Shown here: positions 8,366 through 18,100 of the stretch, piece after piece
Numbering within the stretch: the stretch's first letter is position 1
How the letters are laid out: each line of letters opens with the position of its first letter
Made by a program: the position numbers and the translations under genes
Origin: Bedellia somnulentella
Lineage: Eukaryota > Arthropoda > Insecta > Lepidoptera > Bedelliidae
Direction of reading: 5' to 3'
Assembly: GCA_963576735.1 (NCBI GenBank)
Contig: OY755182.1
Coordinates: 2,914,001 to 2,978,000 of the forward strand
DNA length: 64,000 nt
The notes under the pieces: generated by a model
Database searches by the model: none
Told to the model about the DNA's origin: nothing
What the model saw: only the letters and a program-made list of their open reading frames with translations

Positions 8366-11349
8366 AAGTCAAAAAAGTCAAAAAAAAAAGTCAAAAAGTT
8401 TATTTTTCAAAATAAAGTTAAATACTAACATTTTTTGAACGTCAAAGTTTTAAATTAATCGTTAATCCGTTGCTTCGGAAGGTGTTCGTAAAGAGAAGAA
8501 GCAACAAAGAAACTCTTTACATTCACATTTTTTCATTTTTTCAAACTATGGTTTGTACAATTTCAGTTTATAAACATGTTTTTACTTTACAAAAGATTTT
8601 CTAAGCGACCAAACCAAACGCTAGTTTGACATAATTAAAATAAATTGTCCATCACAAAAACCAATCACATAACGTGAGAAGAAAAATCCTCACCAGACAA
8701 TTATTCCTAGGAATAACGAGGGAAGATTTATAGCTTTACGGACATGGTCATGTGCGCGTTGGATCCTTGTCGTTTAAAAAATCTTGAACACTGTAGTAAG
8801 ATTTCTTTAAAAGCATGGCTTTAATTGCCTTTTTAAAAGATGCCACAGGCAATTCCAATATGTCAGAAGGGAGTTTATTGAACATTTTCAGGGATAGTCC
8901 CATAAAGGAGTTACTTACTTTATTAAGTCTCCACTTCGGTACGTTAAGTTTCTCCTTATTCCGAGTGTTAACAGTATGCCTATCACTAACTTTACTAAAT
9001 TGGCCAATATTCTTTTTGGCATACATTAAATTCTCAAATATGTATTGGCAAGGGACAGTTAAAATGCCAATATCTTTAAATTTTTCGCGCAACGAATACC
9101 TCGACCTTAACATGTAAATAGATCGGATAGCTCGCTTTTGTAAGACAAAAACTTTATGAACATCAGCCGCTTTACCCCATAATAAAATACCGTACGACAT
9201 AATACTATGAAAATAACTGAAATAAACAATGCGAGCTGTTTCTATGTCTGCTATTTCTCTAATCTTACGCACGGCATACGCTGCTGAGCTCAGCCTTTTA
9301 GAAAGTGTTAGTATATGGGGTCCCCATTGCAACTTAGAATCGATTATTATCCCTAGGAATTTTGTCTCTTTCACTAATTCTACTTTTTCACTGTCAATAA
9401 CAATATTGGCGTCAACTTGCCTAACATTCGGTAAAGTAAATTTAATACATTTAGTTTTTTTGGCATTCAGAACCAGGTTATTTACAGTAAACCAATGCAA
9501 TACCAGTGAGATAGCTTTATTTACGTCGTCAAGAGATGTAGAGGATCTCGCTACATTAAATATTAAAGATGTGTCATCTGCAAACATAACTATCTCAGAA
9601 TACTTTTGTACCATAAATGGTAAATCATTAATATAAATCAGAAACAGTAATGGGCCAAGTATAGAACCTTGAGGAACGCCCATCTCTATTTCCGATCCTT
9701 TCGACATGGTTCCATTAATATCTACCTTTAAAGTTCTTTTATCAAGATATGATGCCATTAATTTCAGTGCTTGCTCGTCAAAACCGTAATATTTAAGTTT
9801 AGTCAACGCTATTTCCTTTTTTACACAATCAAAAGCTTTTGTGAGGTCACAAAATATACCTAACGCATCCCGGGAGTTTTCCCATGAATTAAAAATATGT
9901 TTCATTAGTGACACTCCTGCATCTACAGTAGACCTACCTTTAGTAAAACCATATTGCTCGTCATGGAATATATTATTTTTATTGAAATATGAAAGCATTT
10001 GGTTGGACATGATTTTCTCGAAAACCTTACTGAGAACTGGTAAAATAGAAATAGGCCTATAGTTGGTAAAGTCCTGACTATCTCCTGATTTATGTAGTGG
10101 GATGAGCCTACTTAACTTCATACAGTCTGGAAATTCTCCTATATCTATACATTTATTAAAAAGTATCGTTAAATGGGGAGCGATTATATTTATTATTCTG
10201 TTTATGACGAAAACTGACATTCCTGTTATGTCTTCGGTTTTTTTAAGATTAATGGTTTTAAAATTTTTAATTATATCATTACTGTCAACATACTTGAAAG
10301 AAAACTGTGCTGTTGTTTTGGTAACATTTTGTTCCAACAACTCAAGAGCTTTTTGGGGACATGAATTTAATTTCTCTGTTGTCTGAGTGGGGGTATTTAT
10401 AAAATGATTTTCAAAAATGTCAGCAATTTGTGATCTTGACTGTATCAGTTCATTATCTAATAATAAATTGAGATCATGCGGGGACTTTAGTTTTCCAGTT
10501 TCACTGTTAATTATTTTCCAGACAGTCTTACTCTTGTTAGAAGAATTCTTAATTTTATGTTTTATGCATCTAGATTTAGCTTCACCACAAACTTTTTTGA
10601 AAATTTTTGAATAATTTCTGACATAAATAATAAAATCTTGGTTGAAGTTATAGGACTTTTCTCTATAAATGTTATATAGGTGATCTCTACTTATTCTAAT
10701 TCCAGCGGTGGCCCATTCAGCAAAAGAGCATTTTGTATTACATAGTATTACCTTAGTTTTAAAGATTTTGTTAAATTCTGTTTTTAGCTCATTGATGAAA
10801 GAAAGACAATTCTCTAATGTTTCACTGCTTCTCATTGGGGGGCTGATGCTAGACCTAATATTATTTAAAAATAAGCTAAGTTTTTTTTCAGTTATCTGTC
10901 TACATACAATTGACTTTTTCTTTTCAATGGTAAATTCTAAATTTATGAATTGTCCCTTGTGGTCTGAGGTAATGCTATCAAAAAGGAAGTGACCAGAGTA
11001 GTCACAATTGCAATAAATATTATCTAAACATGTTGCAGAGGTCGAGGTAATTCGGGTTGGCTCATTAAATACATTTAGAAGATTAAATGATTGAAAAAAT
11101 GTTAAGATTCTCTCCTTTACTAGACCCTCACCTAATAAGTCAACATTGAAATCCCCACAAACTACAACCTCTCTGGAGCTGCGGGAAGCCATCCCCAAAG
11201 CATCCTCCATCGCTGCTTCAAAGATGTCATAGTTACCTTTGGGTGGGCGATATACACACAAAATTATATACTTGCTCAATTCAATGCATGAGATTTCTAC
11301 ATTGAAATCACTACAAGTGAAATCACGATTAGTGTAATAACTACTCAAT
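8366..11349 (-). mobile_element. LINE-1: non-LTR retrotransposon, 5' truncated
   Basis: The minus-strand element consists of the 866-codon EN-RT frame (8748-11348) and a ~380 bp 3' UTR. The 3' UTR contains AACACCTTCCGAAGCAACGG and ends in a TTTTTGAC-type tail around 8366-8400. The same 3' end recurs at 41795-41875 in plus orientation, which confirms the terminus. The element stops abruptly at ~11349 within the endonuclease domain, so the 5' UTR, any ORF1 and the N-terminal endonuclease are missing. Confidence 0.85.
8748..11348 (-). CDS. LINE-1 ORF2 fragment: C-terminal endonuclease plus reverse transcriptase
   Basis: One uninterrupted 866-codon frame. The endonuclease C-terminal half shows VYRPP (~residue 32), GDFNVD (~65) and SDHKGQ (~128), as in APE-type retrotransposon nucleases. 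The N-terminal half, with the first catalytic residues, is absent. The reverse transcriptase has YRPISIL (~430), motif A DLTKAFD (~501), motif B GVPQGSILGPLLFL (~557) and motif C FADD (~589), then a thumb-like region with KFLGIIIDSKL. The family would copy element RNA at a nicked chromosomal target. This copy keeps the RT active-site residues but lacks an intact nuclease, so it is probably dead in cis. CR1/Jockey-group placement rests on motif style and is not proven. The first Met at 11348 is only the edge of the truncation. Confidence 0.85.
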   Translation of the reverse strand: MSSYYTNRDFTCSDFNVEISCIELSKYIILCVYRPPKGNYDIFEAAMEDALGMASRSSREVVVCGDFNVDLLGEGLVKERILTFFQSFNLLNVFNEPTRITSTSATCLDNIYCNCDYSGHFLFDSITSDHKGQFINLEFTIEKKKSIVCRQITEKKLSLFLNNIRSSISPPMRSSETLENCLSFINELKTEFNKIFKTKVILCNTKCSFAEWATAGIRISRDHLYNIYREKSYNFNQDFIIYVRNYSKIFKKVCGEAKSRCIKHKIKNSSNKSKTVWKIINSETGKLKSPHDLNLLLDNELIQSRSQIADIFENHFINTPTQTTEKLNSCPQKALELLEQNVTKTTAQFSFKYVDSNDIIKNFKTINLKKTEDITGMSVFVINRIINIIAPHLTILFNKCIDIGEFPDCMKLSRLIPLHKSGDSQDFTNYRPISILPVLSKVFEKIMSNQMLSYFNKNNIFHDEQYGFTKGRSTVDAGVSLMKHIFNSWENSRDALGIFCDLTKAFDCVKKEIALTKLKYYGFDEQALKLMASYLDKRTLKVDINGTMSKGSEIEMGVPQGSILGPLLFLIYINDLPFMVQKYSEIVMFADDTSLIFNVARSSTSLDDVNKAISLVLHWFTVNNLVLNAKKTKCIKFTLPNVRQVDANIVIDSEKVELVKETKFLGIIIDSKLQWGPHILTLSKRLSSAAYAVRKIREIADIETARIVYFSYFHSIMSYGILLWGKAADVHKVFVLQKRAIRSIYMLRSRYSLREKFKDIGILTVPCQYIFENLMYAKKNIGQFSKVSDRHTVNTRNKEKLNVPKWRLNKVSNSFMGLSLKMFNKLPSDILELPVASFKKAIKAMLLKKSYYSVQDFLNDKDPTRT

Positions 11350-11384
11350 TATATATGCAATTCAAATGTAATACTCATCCTCAG

Positions 11385-12125
11385 CAGGGATCAAATCAAC
11401 AACCTTCAATTCCACAATCAAATTCGAAACCACGGGACCCCGTACTATAAAATTGCGCGGAACAATGTCTATAAAATAATTCGTCTGCGGCTAAATCCGG
11501 CACTAGGACAACTGAAATATTTGTAGGTAAATTTTGTTGCTACTGTTTCGATAACGAATAGATGTTCACTTCTGTATCAGTTTCAGTTGTGGCACAGTTT
11601 TTTATTGCGTTACCAATGTCAATGGTATATCAGCTTTATTTTTGTTGTAATTCCTCTGTTATGAAGATGATGCTAGAAACCAAGTATCGTTGGATATAGG
11701 TCTCTAGCTGCATCGCCCAAAACCACTTAGATAGCCCCATACCCTGAGTTACCTCTTGCGACACCCGTGGGTTGAAAAGGGTAGTGACATTCTAAGATAG
11801 CACTACACGGCAAGACTAAACAACATTGAAATAAAAGTTCCCAGCAGGGATGGAATCCACAACCTTTGGTTCTACAAGCAAATTCGAAACCACGGGACCC
11901 CGTACTATAAAATTGCGCGGAACAATGTCTATAAAATAATTCGTCTGCGGCTAAATCCGGCACTAGGACAACCGAAATGTTCGTAGGTAAATTTTGTTGC
12001 TACTGTCTCGATAACGAATAGATGCTCACTTCTGTGTCAGTTTTAGTTGTTGCACAGTTTTTTATCGCGTTACCGATGTCAGTGGTACACCAGCTTTATT
12101 TTTGTTGTAATTTCTCTTTTATGGA
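11385..12125. repeat. Direct duplication of a ~285 bp block, 460 bp apart, with a SINE-A piece between
   Basis: Copy 1 (11385-11665) and copy 2 (11843-12125) share CGAAACCACGGGACCCCGTA, AAATTGCGCGGAACAATGTC and TTCGTCTGCGGCTAAATCCG with few differences. The spacing is a constant 460 bp. A partial SINE-A (11693-11816) lies between. No protein or transposon end is recognised. Copy 1 abuts the truncated 5' end of LINE-1. Confidence 0.85.
11693..11816 (-). mobile_element. SINE-A 5' half
   Basis: GCTGCATCGCCCAAAACCAC, CCCCATACCCTGAGTTACC and ATAGCACTACACGGC match the 5' half in minus orientation. The tail half is missing. Confidence 0.7.
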
Positions 12126-13017
12126 CGGGAGCCGCAGCCAATGTGCTGTTTTACTGCGTTTTTGTGTGCATTTTACGGTGCGAAATACAGTATTATATTT
12201 TTAGTGTGCGGTGGTGAACCTTAGATAATGAGCCAGAATGTGAGTGTGTTTAATATGGTGGTTTCTCTGTTAATTAGGTACTTGTTTGTGGGACGGTCTT
12301 GTTACTATTTAAAACGAGTTACATACATACATCTACTTATGCCATTAGTTCAATACTAACTAACGTTAACGTGCATGATCCTGACAAACCTAAAAAATTC
12401 GATTTACTACTCGTATTGTAAATCAATATTTATATGCATTATTTTGATTTTTTTTGGTTGCTTGCTTTTTGTGCCCTACTGCATTAGAAGGAGGGTTATA
12501 TTTTTAAACATATTGTCTACATAATCTAAAAGTGTAGTTCGTAGTCGTCCTTTATTTTCCGTCCGTCGACTCAACTTTCACTAATTTATTTGCATCCATC
12601 CTCTTGATCAACTCAAGATGATTCTTGGATTCACACCAATTAATAAGTTGTATATATTGACGACCAGGCATCCCTAAAAATATTTATATTTTTCAACTCA
12701 AAGTCATTGGAGAGAAATAATATTTTTTGTTATGACATCGATCCATAATTTAACGAAGATGAAAATAATAAATTCATTTAACTCAAATCATTATTCATCC
12801 CAAAACGTGGAACTCAATAAATCCCCCAAAATCATGAGATATAAAAACGCCGGGGCAAATGGGAGTGAAATTTTTGAAAGTAAATATTATGATGGGAGTG
12901 CGAGAGGTGAAATCGACCGGGGGTGAATACATCAACATTAATTTCGGGCCATTTTCATCGGGTGAGGTTTGGTTGTGACAGTTGGCGATTTTTAAGCTTA
13001 TTGAAACGCTTTCACGA
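12126..13017. other. No recognised feature
   Basis: Featureless AT-rich DNA. An open frame at 12732-12926 has no recognisable motif and no repeat support. Confidence 0.35.
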
Positions 13018-13125
13018 TGTCTGTTAGAAGGAGATAACAGTAAGCGATAATATGTAAGTGCGAAAGAGATGGCTGTTTTATATCACGCGATATCTAGTTA
13101 AAAGGTCGCTCGTACTAGCCATGCT
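13018..13125. mobile_element. Partial GGCAAGCACGAGCG-family MITE
   Basis: TGTAAGTGCGAAAGAGATGG, CACGCGATATCTAGTT and CGCTCGTACTAGCC match the right part of the 7003-7138 element. The left TIR is missing. Confidence 0.6.
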
Positions 13126-13399
13126 TTGTAGGTAGGTAGGTTTCTAAAATCAAAATGAATAACAAGTGTTTAATTTCTCATACGAATTAGTCTACTTGGA
13201 TTTTGAGTGAAACATTTTATATTACTACCAGTAACAATTTGAGTGTATGCCTGAAAAAGTACTGCTCAAAGCCTTGGTGAAAAGCTCATAATATTTTTTT
13301 ATTTTTCAAATTTTTGGCTTGGGTGAGAGGCTTGTATTATTGGCCGCAACGAGGAGATCCTTAAAAGAACACTCACTGACATTGTCCGAATTAAGGCAA

Positions 13400-13600
13400 A
13401 ACTTAAGTGGTAATGGGCTCTATGGACAGGACGCATTCCACGCAGAACCGACGTCCGTTGGGGCTCAAAGGTTCTAGAGTCGCGGCCACGTACCGGACGA
13501 CGCAGTATGCAACACAAGATCTGTCATTGTGGAAAGCTTTAGGGAGGTCTTTGTACAGTAGTGAACGTCAATTGGCTGATGATGATGATGAATCCAACAT
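13400..13600 (+). mobile_element. RTE-like LINE 3' end with (GAT)n tail
   Basis: The final coding part reads QDLSLWKALG and ends in GATGATGATGATGAA. A ~20 aa tryptophan-containing C-terminus directly followed by a GAT/TGA tail is a common lepidopteran RTE-type LINE ending. A related minus-strand copy is at 35203-35352. 5' truncated, coding function lost. Confidence 0.55.
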
Positions 13601-13630
13601 TAAATCAGTATAATCTTAGATTTCAAAGAC

Positions 13631-13872
13631 ATACATACATACATATACTCACGGCTATTAATCCCTAGAAGGGGTAGCCAGAGCTAAGGAATTAGAAATC
13701 CCTCAGCCAATTTTGGAAGTTGCGTGGGGAAAAGGTGGTAAAAATAAAGGTTGTAGGTGATGGGTCGCCCAAAAATCCCTTAAAATGCCCCAATACCGTT
13801 AGTCGCCTCTTACGTACACCCACCGGAAGACATGGGGTAGTGCTATTCTAAGCCGACACTACATAGCTCACT
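13631..13872 (-). mobile_element. SINE-A copy with exact TSD
   Basis: Full-length minus-orientation copy bounded by the 11 bp direct repeat ATTTCAAAGAC at 13620-13630 and 13873-13883. This is direct evidence of target-primed integration and fixes the SINE ends: the (TGTA)n tail at the left and the GCTATGTAGTGTCGGC-type 5' end at the right. Confidence 0.9.
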
Positions 13873-13883
13873 ATTTCAAAGAC

Positions 13884-14471
13884 GTAACGACACTATATAA
13901 AGCCTTTTATGTGTATAAACACATTATCTTAACTTTTGGGTTGTTAGATAAAAGTATAAACGCTAATTGAAATCGTCACAAAGCTCACACCCCAAGCTTT
14001 TAGACGTAAAGAGCACTTGTTTTGTTTGTCTCCAAACCATATTATTATCTTCGTGGTTGCAACTTTTCTACAACGATATTTGCTCAAAATACGACTTTAT
14101 TACCTTATAATATGGATTATTGTTTTGGGGTACTAAGTTTATACTGCTTTGCAATATTTATTTATGAGCGTTTATTTACTCTGATAAATATTCGTAAGTA
14201 TTGCTGACCTAATGAATTCTTGCGCATAAAAATGTATATTGTTTGTGGAATGCAATATTGTTAAAAGTTTTAGGAATTTATTTCCTTTTTCTGTGTTGGG
14301 AAATAGTTAGTCATAATTTAAATTTCACGTCCAGCTTCATTTCAATCGTAATACATACATGTGATGACGACAACCGAAAATATACAAGAATAAAATATAT
14401 GAAGAGGGTTAAAAATAAGGGTAAAAATATATAGGGCTTATACAAAAATATTGATGAATGTAGTGAAACAT
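13884..14471. other. No recognised feature
   Basis: AT-rich, with two short chance ORFs and no supported feature. Confidence 0.35.
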
Positions 14472-14697
14472 ATAAAATATACTGACGGCTATTAATCTCT
14501 AGAAGGAGTAGCCAGACCTTCGGTATAAGAAATCAGTTAGCCATTATTGGAATTTGTTTGGGGCAAATATGGTGAAATAAAGGTTTTTGGTGATGTGTCT
14601 CCGATTAAAAACGCCGATACTCTTAGCCGCTTCTTACGGAACACTCAAGGAAATAAACGGGGTAGTGCTATTCAAGACTGATACTACATAGCTATCT
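14472..14697 (-). mobile_element. SINE-A copy, diverged
   Basis: ATACTGACGGCTATTAATCT, GTAGCCAGACC, GTGATGTGTCTCCGATTAAA and CGGGGTAGTGCTATTCAAGA. The B-box segment is deleted. Confidence 0.75.
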
Positions 14698-14937
14698 AAC
14701 AAAAGAGTTATCAATTGATCTCACTATATTCTAATGGAAAAACCAATGCTCCTGTAACCTTGGTCTCCTCGTTAATCTCACACAAAATGACATGTGTATA
14801 AAATTCATCAATTGACACAAGATGAAAAAAAAACAAACCTCTATTTTTAGTTTAGAACTTGAACATGTGATATTTATTTTATCGAATGTATTGATGTCCC
14901 CATTAATGGCATTATCTATAACCTATTTATTAAAGGA

Positions 14938-15007
14938 ACGTGCAAGCAAAACGTGGGTACTCTGAACACCAGGTGATCATGTCACGTGATGCATAGAAGT
15001 ATTAGAA
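14938..15007 (+). mobile_element. SINE-C fragment
   Basis: GCAAAACGTGGGTACTCTGA and CACCAGGTGATCATGTCACG match the 3' body only. Confidence 0.7.
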
Positions 15008-15051
15008 CGTTTGAGTTGGGTTTTGTTGGTTAATTAGAAAAGAGGAAAGAT

Positions 15052-15348
15052 TTATAAATAAAAAATAAATAAAGGAAAGAAAAATTTCGACACAGGCGGG
15101 ATTCGAACCCGCAACCTCGGGTATACGCCCCCGTCGCTCTTGCCAATTGAGCTACCGTGTCAATGGCTGCCAGCGCGAAATTCTTCTATCCTTTATTTCT
15201 TTTACACGTTTTAGTAGTGTTTGCGTTTCCTACCTCCGAATTTTTTACTAATTCGGAAGGCCACTTGTCTATCTTTTCAGATAGAATGCAAATGTTGAAA
15301 ACGCCTAACTATCACATAATTTAAATATTTTTGTTAATAATCCCCACA
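15052..15348 (-). mobile_element. SINE-E copy with TSD; tRNA-like region at its 3' end
   Basis: It is bounded by the 11 bp repeat AGAGGAAAGAT at 15041-15051 and 15349-15359. Read on the minus strand, it starts TGTGGGGATTATTAAC and runs through ~180 bp of leader including GAAATAAAGGATAGAAGAA. It reaches a tRNA-like block (15166 to 15095: GACACGGTAGCTCAATTGGC ... GGGTTCGAATCCCGCC) and ends in TTTCTTTCCTTTATTTATT. In ordinary SINEs the tRNA part is at the 5' end. Confidence 0.8.
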
Positions 15349-15359
15349 AGAGGAAAGAT

Positions 15360-16161
15360 ATTAAAATCAAATATTTTCGATGTGGAATTACGAACCACAT
15401 TACATACCCAATTACATGTTGAGAATCTGAGTACGTGTTCGCCCCATACAAATCCACAAGATATGGTAAACTAGTGCTTAAAACAATCCAGTAAGTTAGT
15501 AGTAGTATAACTAAGTTTCTTTGTAGTATTCTCGTACATTTATAAAATCAAGTTGGTATCGTTCTTTTGACTAACGAGTATTGGATATCGAGTATCTGCT
15601 TTTGTTCGGATATGCATCGACTCGCTTTTGTGTTAAAATTGCTCTGCGTATTGTTTTGATTTGAGACCTGATATTTTGTTCCGTGTCTTCTTAGTTAAAA
15701 GAACGTTTGTGTCAGTAAATATATTTTTTAAACTATGTCGTTTCTGGTTAGACATTAATGAACATTTGAATGTGTATTATGGGAACTGAATTAAAATATT
15801 GAGTATTTTTAACTCCACGCTTAAGATGCAGTATTTCTTCAAAGTTAAAAAGATTATGAGCATGCTTTTATGATTAGATTTTAGGAAAAAAAATATCTCT
15901 TAAGAAAAAAAAAACATTTTTGCGGGAGCAGCAGATCACACAATTTACTTTATGGTTACTGTATAATGTACATGGGTTAAAACTTACTTATGTGGGAGTC
16001 ATGTTAGAGCGCACACTACTGCGGACTCAAACGCGCATAGCAGCGTCTCACTCATATTCCTACATCGCGGAGTGTAAATGTTTTTCGAGTTAAGCATAGA
16101 CACAAATTATAAGTTGGTACACAGCTGGGATGTACTGGCCAGTATATCTTTGCTGTTCCCA
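15360..16161. other. No recognised feature
   Basis: AT-rich. A CG-containing patch at 16010-16080 is unexplained. No gene or repeat is supported. Confidence 0.35.
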
Positions 16162-16325
16162 TACTTACTTACTTACTTATACTCACGCCCATTGTTCCCA
16201 TTGTTTCCATTGGGGTAGGCAGAGACTATAGATCGCCACTTTGTACGATCCAGGTAAATCTCTCTTGCTTCTGTTACATTCATCATTCTTCTCATACATG
16301 CTCTTTTATTCTTCATACTTAAACA
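16162..16325 (-). mobile_element. LINE-B 3' end with (TAAG)n tail
   Basis: The tail complement ACTTACTTACTTACTTATAC is followed by CATTGGGGTAGGCAGAGAC and TTTGTACGATCCAGG. The tail unit is TAAG rather than TGTA, as in the copy at 48085-48415. Confidence 0.8.
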
Positions 16326-16597
16326 ATTATATAAAAAAAAAAACAAAAGAACATAATTCTCTCATAATTTTCAACTTAAGACTGTATATTTGGAAAGCTA
16401 ATGACAATAACTTTCTAGTAAGAAGACACAAAAAACCATGTAAGAAAAAAGGAAGAAATATAATTACAACAAAAGTAACAAAAACACGAACTGTAAATAT
16501 AATATTCCCAAATTCGTTTTCAGACAGCACTAGTTAGCCATAGCCAGATAACATTTAAAACTTAATGCTCTATATTTAGTGTTTATGTTTCTCGTAT

Positions 16598-16645
16598 GTA
16601 GGTTCGAGCCCCTTGGTGGGGACATAAATGAGCTGTGAAAGAAAC
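16598..16645 (+). mobile_element. Fragment of the 25690-26016 tRNA-derived SINE family
   Basis: GTAGGTTCGAGCCCCTTGG and GGGGACATA match, in opposite orientation, the end at 25706-25745. Confidence 0.55.
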
Positions 16646-16879
16646 AGAAAGCGAGAGAAGACTATTAAGATTGTACCAGCTGGTGGTTAATTCTGTGTGT
16701 TTGCCTTAATGTTGTTAAGTAATGCAAGTAATACAACTTGTAAATTGTTGAGAAGGGTAAACTTTTCTTTTATTTTTATTTAGCATGCTATACCATCCCA
16801 TGCCTTATCAAATCTTACATAACCAAGCTCCGTGTACTGAAAGTTGTAAGAAATAAACATTTTATCGAACTATTTAGTT

Positions 16880-17213
16880 TTTTTATAGAACTGTCACGTG
16901 ACTAAAAACGACCGTTATGGGCTATTTCTATAATGACGTAGATTGCGCATAAACAGAATGTATATCGCTTCGCTTCTTGGTACATGTTTATGCGGAATTG
17001 ACGTCACTACGTGCCACAGCCGCCATGTTACTTAAATTCGCGTTTTCGCGGCATATTTGAATATTTCGTTTTCTGCTTCGATTTTCTTATAAAATTGCTA
17101 AAAAAAAGATGGAAAGGTATTTTTTTAGGGCTCCTTATAAACAAATAAATACCGTAAGATGGTTTTCAAATCTTTGTCAAACAGCCTATTGGCGATAGTA
17201 AATCAGTATCTAT
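16880..17213. mobile_element. MITE-like repeat carrying GTCACGTGAC and TGACGTCA sites, left end missing
   Basis: It is homologous over about 330 bp to 22490-22795. Shared blocks include GTCACGTGACTAAAA, GGCTATTTCTATAATGACGT, CAGCCGCCAT and CACCGTAAGAT-like sequence. The right end, GTCAAACAGCCTATT, corresponds to the right TIR of the other copy. The palindromes GTCACGTGAC (16893-16902) and TGACGTCA (16999-17006) are conserved in both copies. Confidence 0.75.
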
Positions 17214-17384
17214 AGCCAAGGATTGACGAACCAATGAAATTTCGTTGGAAGAGAATGTAAAGCTTAGCTTTTATTGTCAAATCAATATTTTCTGTAGTAA
17301 TTTCATCAATACTCCAGTTATGTGGACATCGACATATATTTTATGAAAGAGTTTGCATGCTTTTATTTATTACTTGACAAATTA

Positions 17385-17578
17385 AAGTAAGAGGCGACTA
17401 ACGGCATTGGGGCTTTTGAAGGGATTTTTGGGCGATGCGGTTGGAGACCCATCACCAACGACCTTTATTTTACCATCTTTTCCCCACGCAACTTCCAAAA
17501 GTGGCTGAGGAATTTTTAATTCCATAGCTCTGGCTACCCCTTCTAGGGAATTATAGCCGTGAGTATATGTATGTATGT
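17385..17578 (+). mobile_element. SINE-A, 5' truncated
   Basis: It begins at GTAAGAGGCGACTAACGG and is complete to GCCGTGAGTATATGTATG, including GGCGATGCGGTTGGAGACC. Confidence 0.8.
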
Positions 17579-17624
17579 TGACAAATTGACTCTAATCTTT
17601 AATATTTATATTTACTCGTATATT

Positions 17625-17722
17625 GCTGTGTAGTGTCAGCATAGAATAGCACTACTCCATTTCTTCCGGTGGGTGTATGTAAGAGGCGGCTAACTGTATT
17701 GGGGCTTTTAAGGGAACATTGG
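17625..17722 (+). mobile_element. SINE-A 5' part, cut by family-F repeat
   Basis: TTGCTGTGTAGTGTCAGCAT to TTTTAAGGGAACATTGGGC. Family-F sequence begins directly afterwards, and the rest of this copy is absent. Confidence 0.75.
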
Positions 17723-17852
17723 GCAAATTTTAATAAGATAATCCAGACCGCAGGATGACCCGCCATTGTATGAATTAACCGCAGACACTACACCGTGTTT
17801 TATTATCCAAATTACTACGGACTGTGTGGTTTACAGATAAAGTAACATAGAT
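17723..17852. repeat. Family-F repeat, ~130 bp
   Basis: Near-identical (about five differences) to 50381-50511. Shared blocks include GCAAATTTTAATAAGATAAT, CCAGACCGCAGGATGACCCG and GACTGTGTG. It is wedged between two SINE-A copies. No ORF; class unknown. Confidence 0.8.
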
Positions 17853-18096
17853 TTGCTGTGTAGTGTCGGCTCAGAATAGCACTACCCCAATTCTTTCGGT
17901 GAGTGTGCGTAAGAGGCGACTAACGGTATTGGGGCTATTAAGGGATTTTCGGGCAATGCGGTTGGAGACCCATCACCAACAACCTTTATTATACCATCTT
18001 TTCCCGACTCAAATTCCAAAAGTGGCTAAGGAATCTCTAATTCCTTAGCTCTGGCTAACCCTTCTGGGGAATTATAGCCGTGAGTATATGTATGGT
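17853..18096 (+). mobile_element. SINE-A copy, full length
   Basis: From TTGCTGTGTAGTGTCGGCTC to GCCGTGAGTATATGTATG. All family blocks are present. Confidence 0.85.
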
Positions 18097-18100
18097 TTTC

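Larger units (their letters stand above)
7773..8371. mobile_element. Inverted-repeat element with ~86 bp arms, containing a SINE-C fragment and a MITE
   Basis: The left arm (7773-7858) starts ACTTATTCGGGACATCAAAA. The right arm (8285-8371) is its near-perfect reverse complement and ends GATGTCCCGAATAAGT. Between them lie a SINE-C piece (7860-8064) and part of the palindromic MITE family seen intact at 53401-53547. No coding capacity. LINE-1 starts immediately to the right. Confidence 0.7.

Noticed and set aside
8815..10992. Several plus-strand ORFs of 65-135 codons across LINE-1
   Set aside because: They are antisense to the reverse transcriptase frame, show no motifs, and their boundaries follow the codon structure of the minus-strand gene.
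12732..12926. 64-codon plus-strand ORF in otherwise empty DNA
   Set aside because: No motif, no repeat support and no visible splice or promoter context. Compatible with chance.
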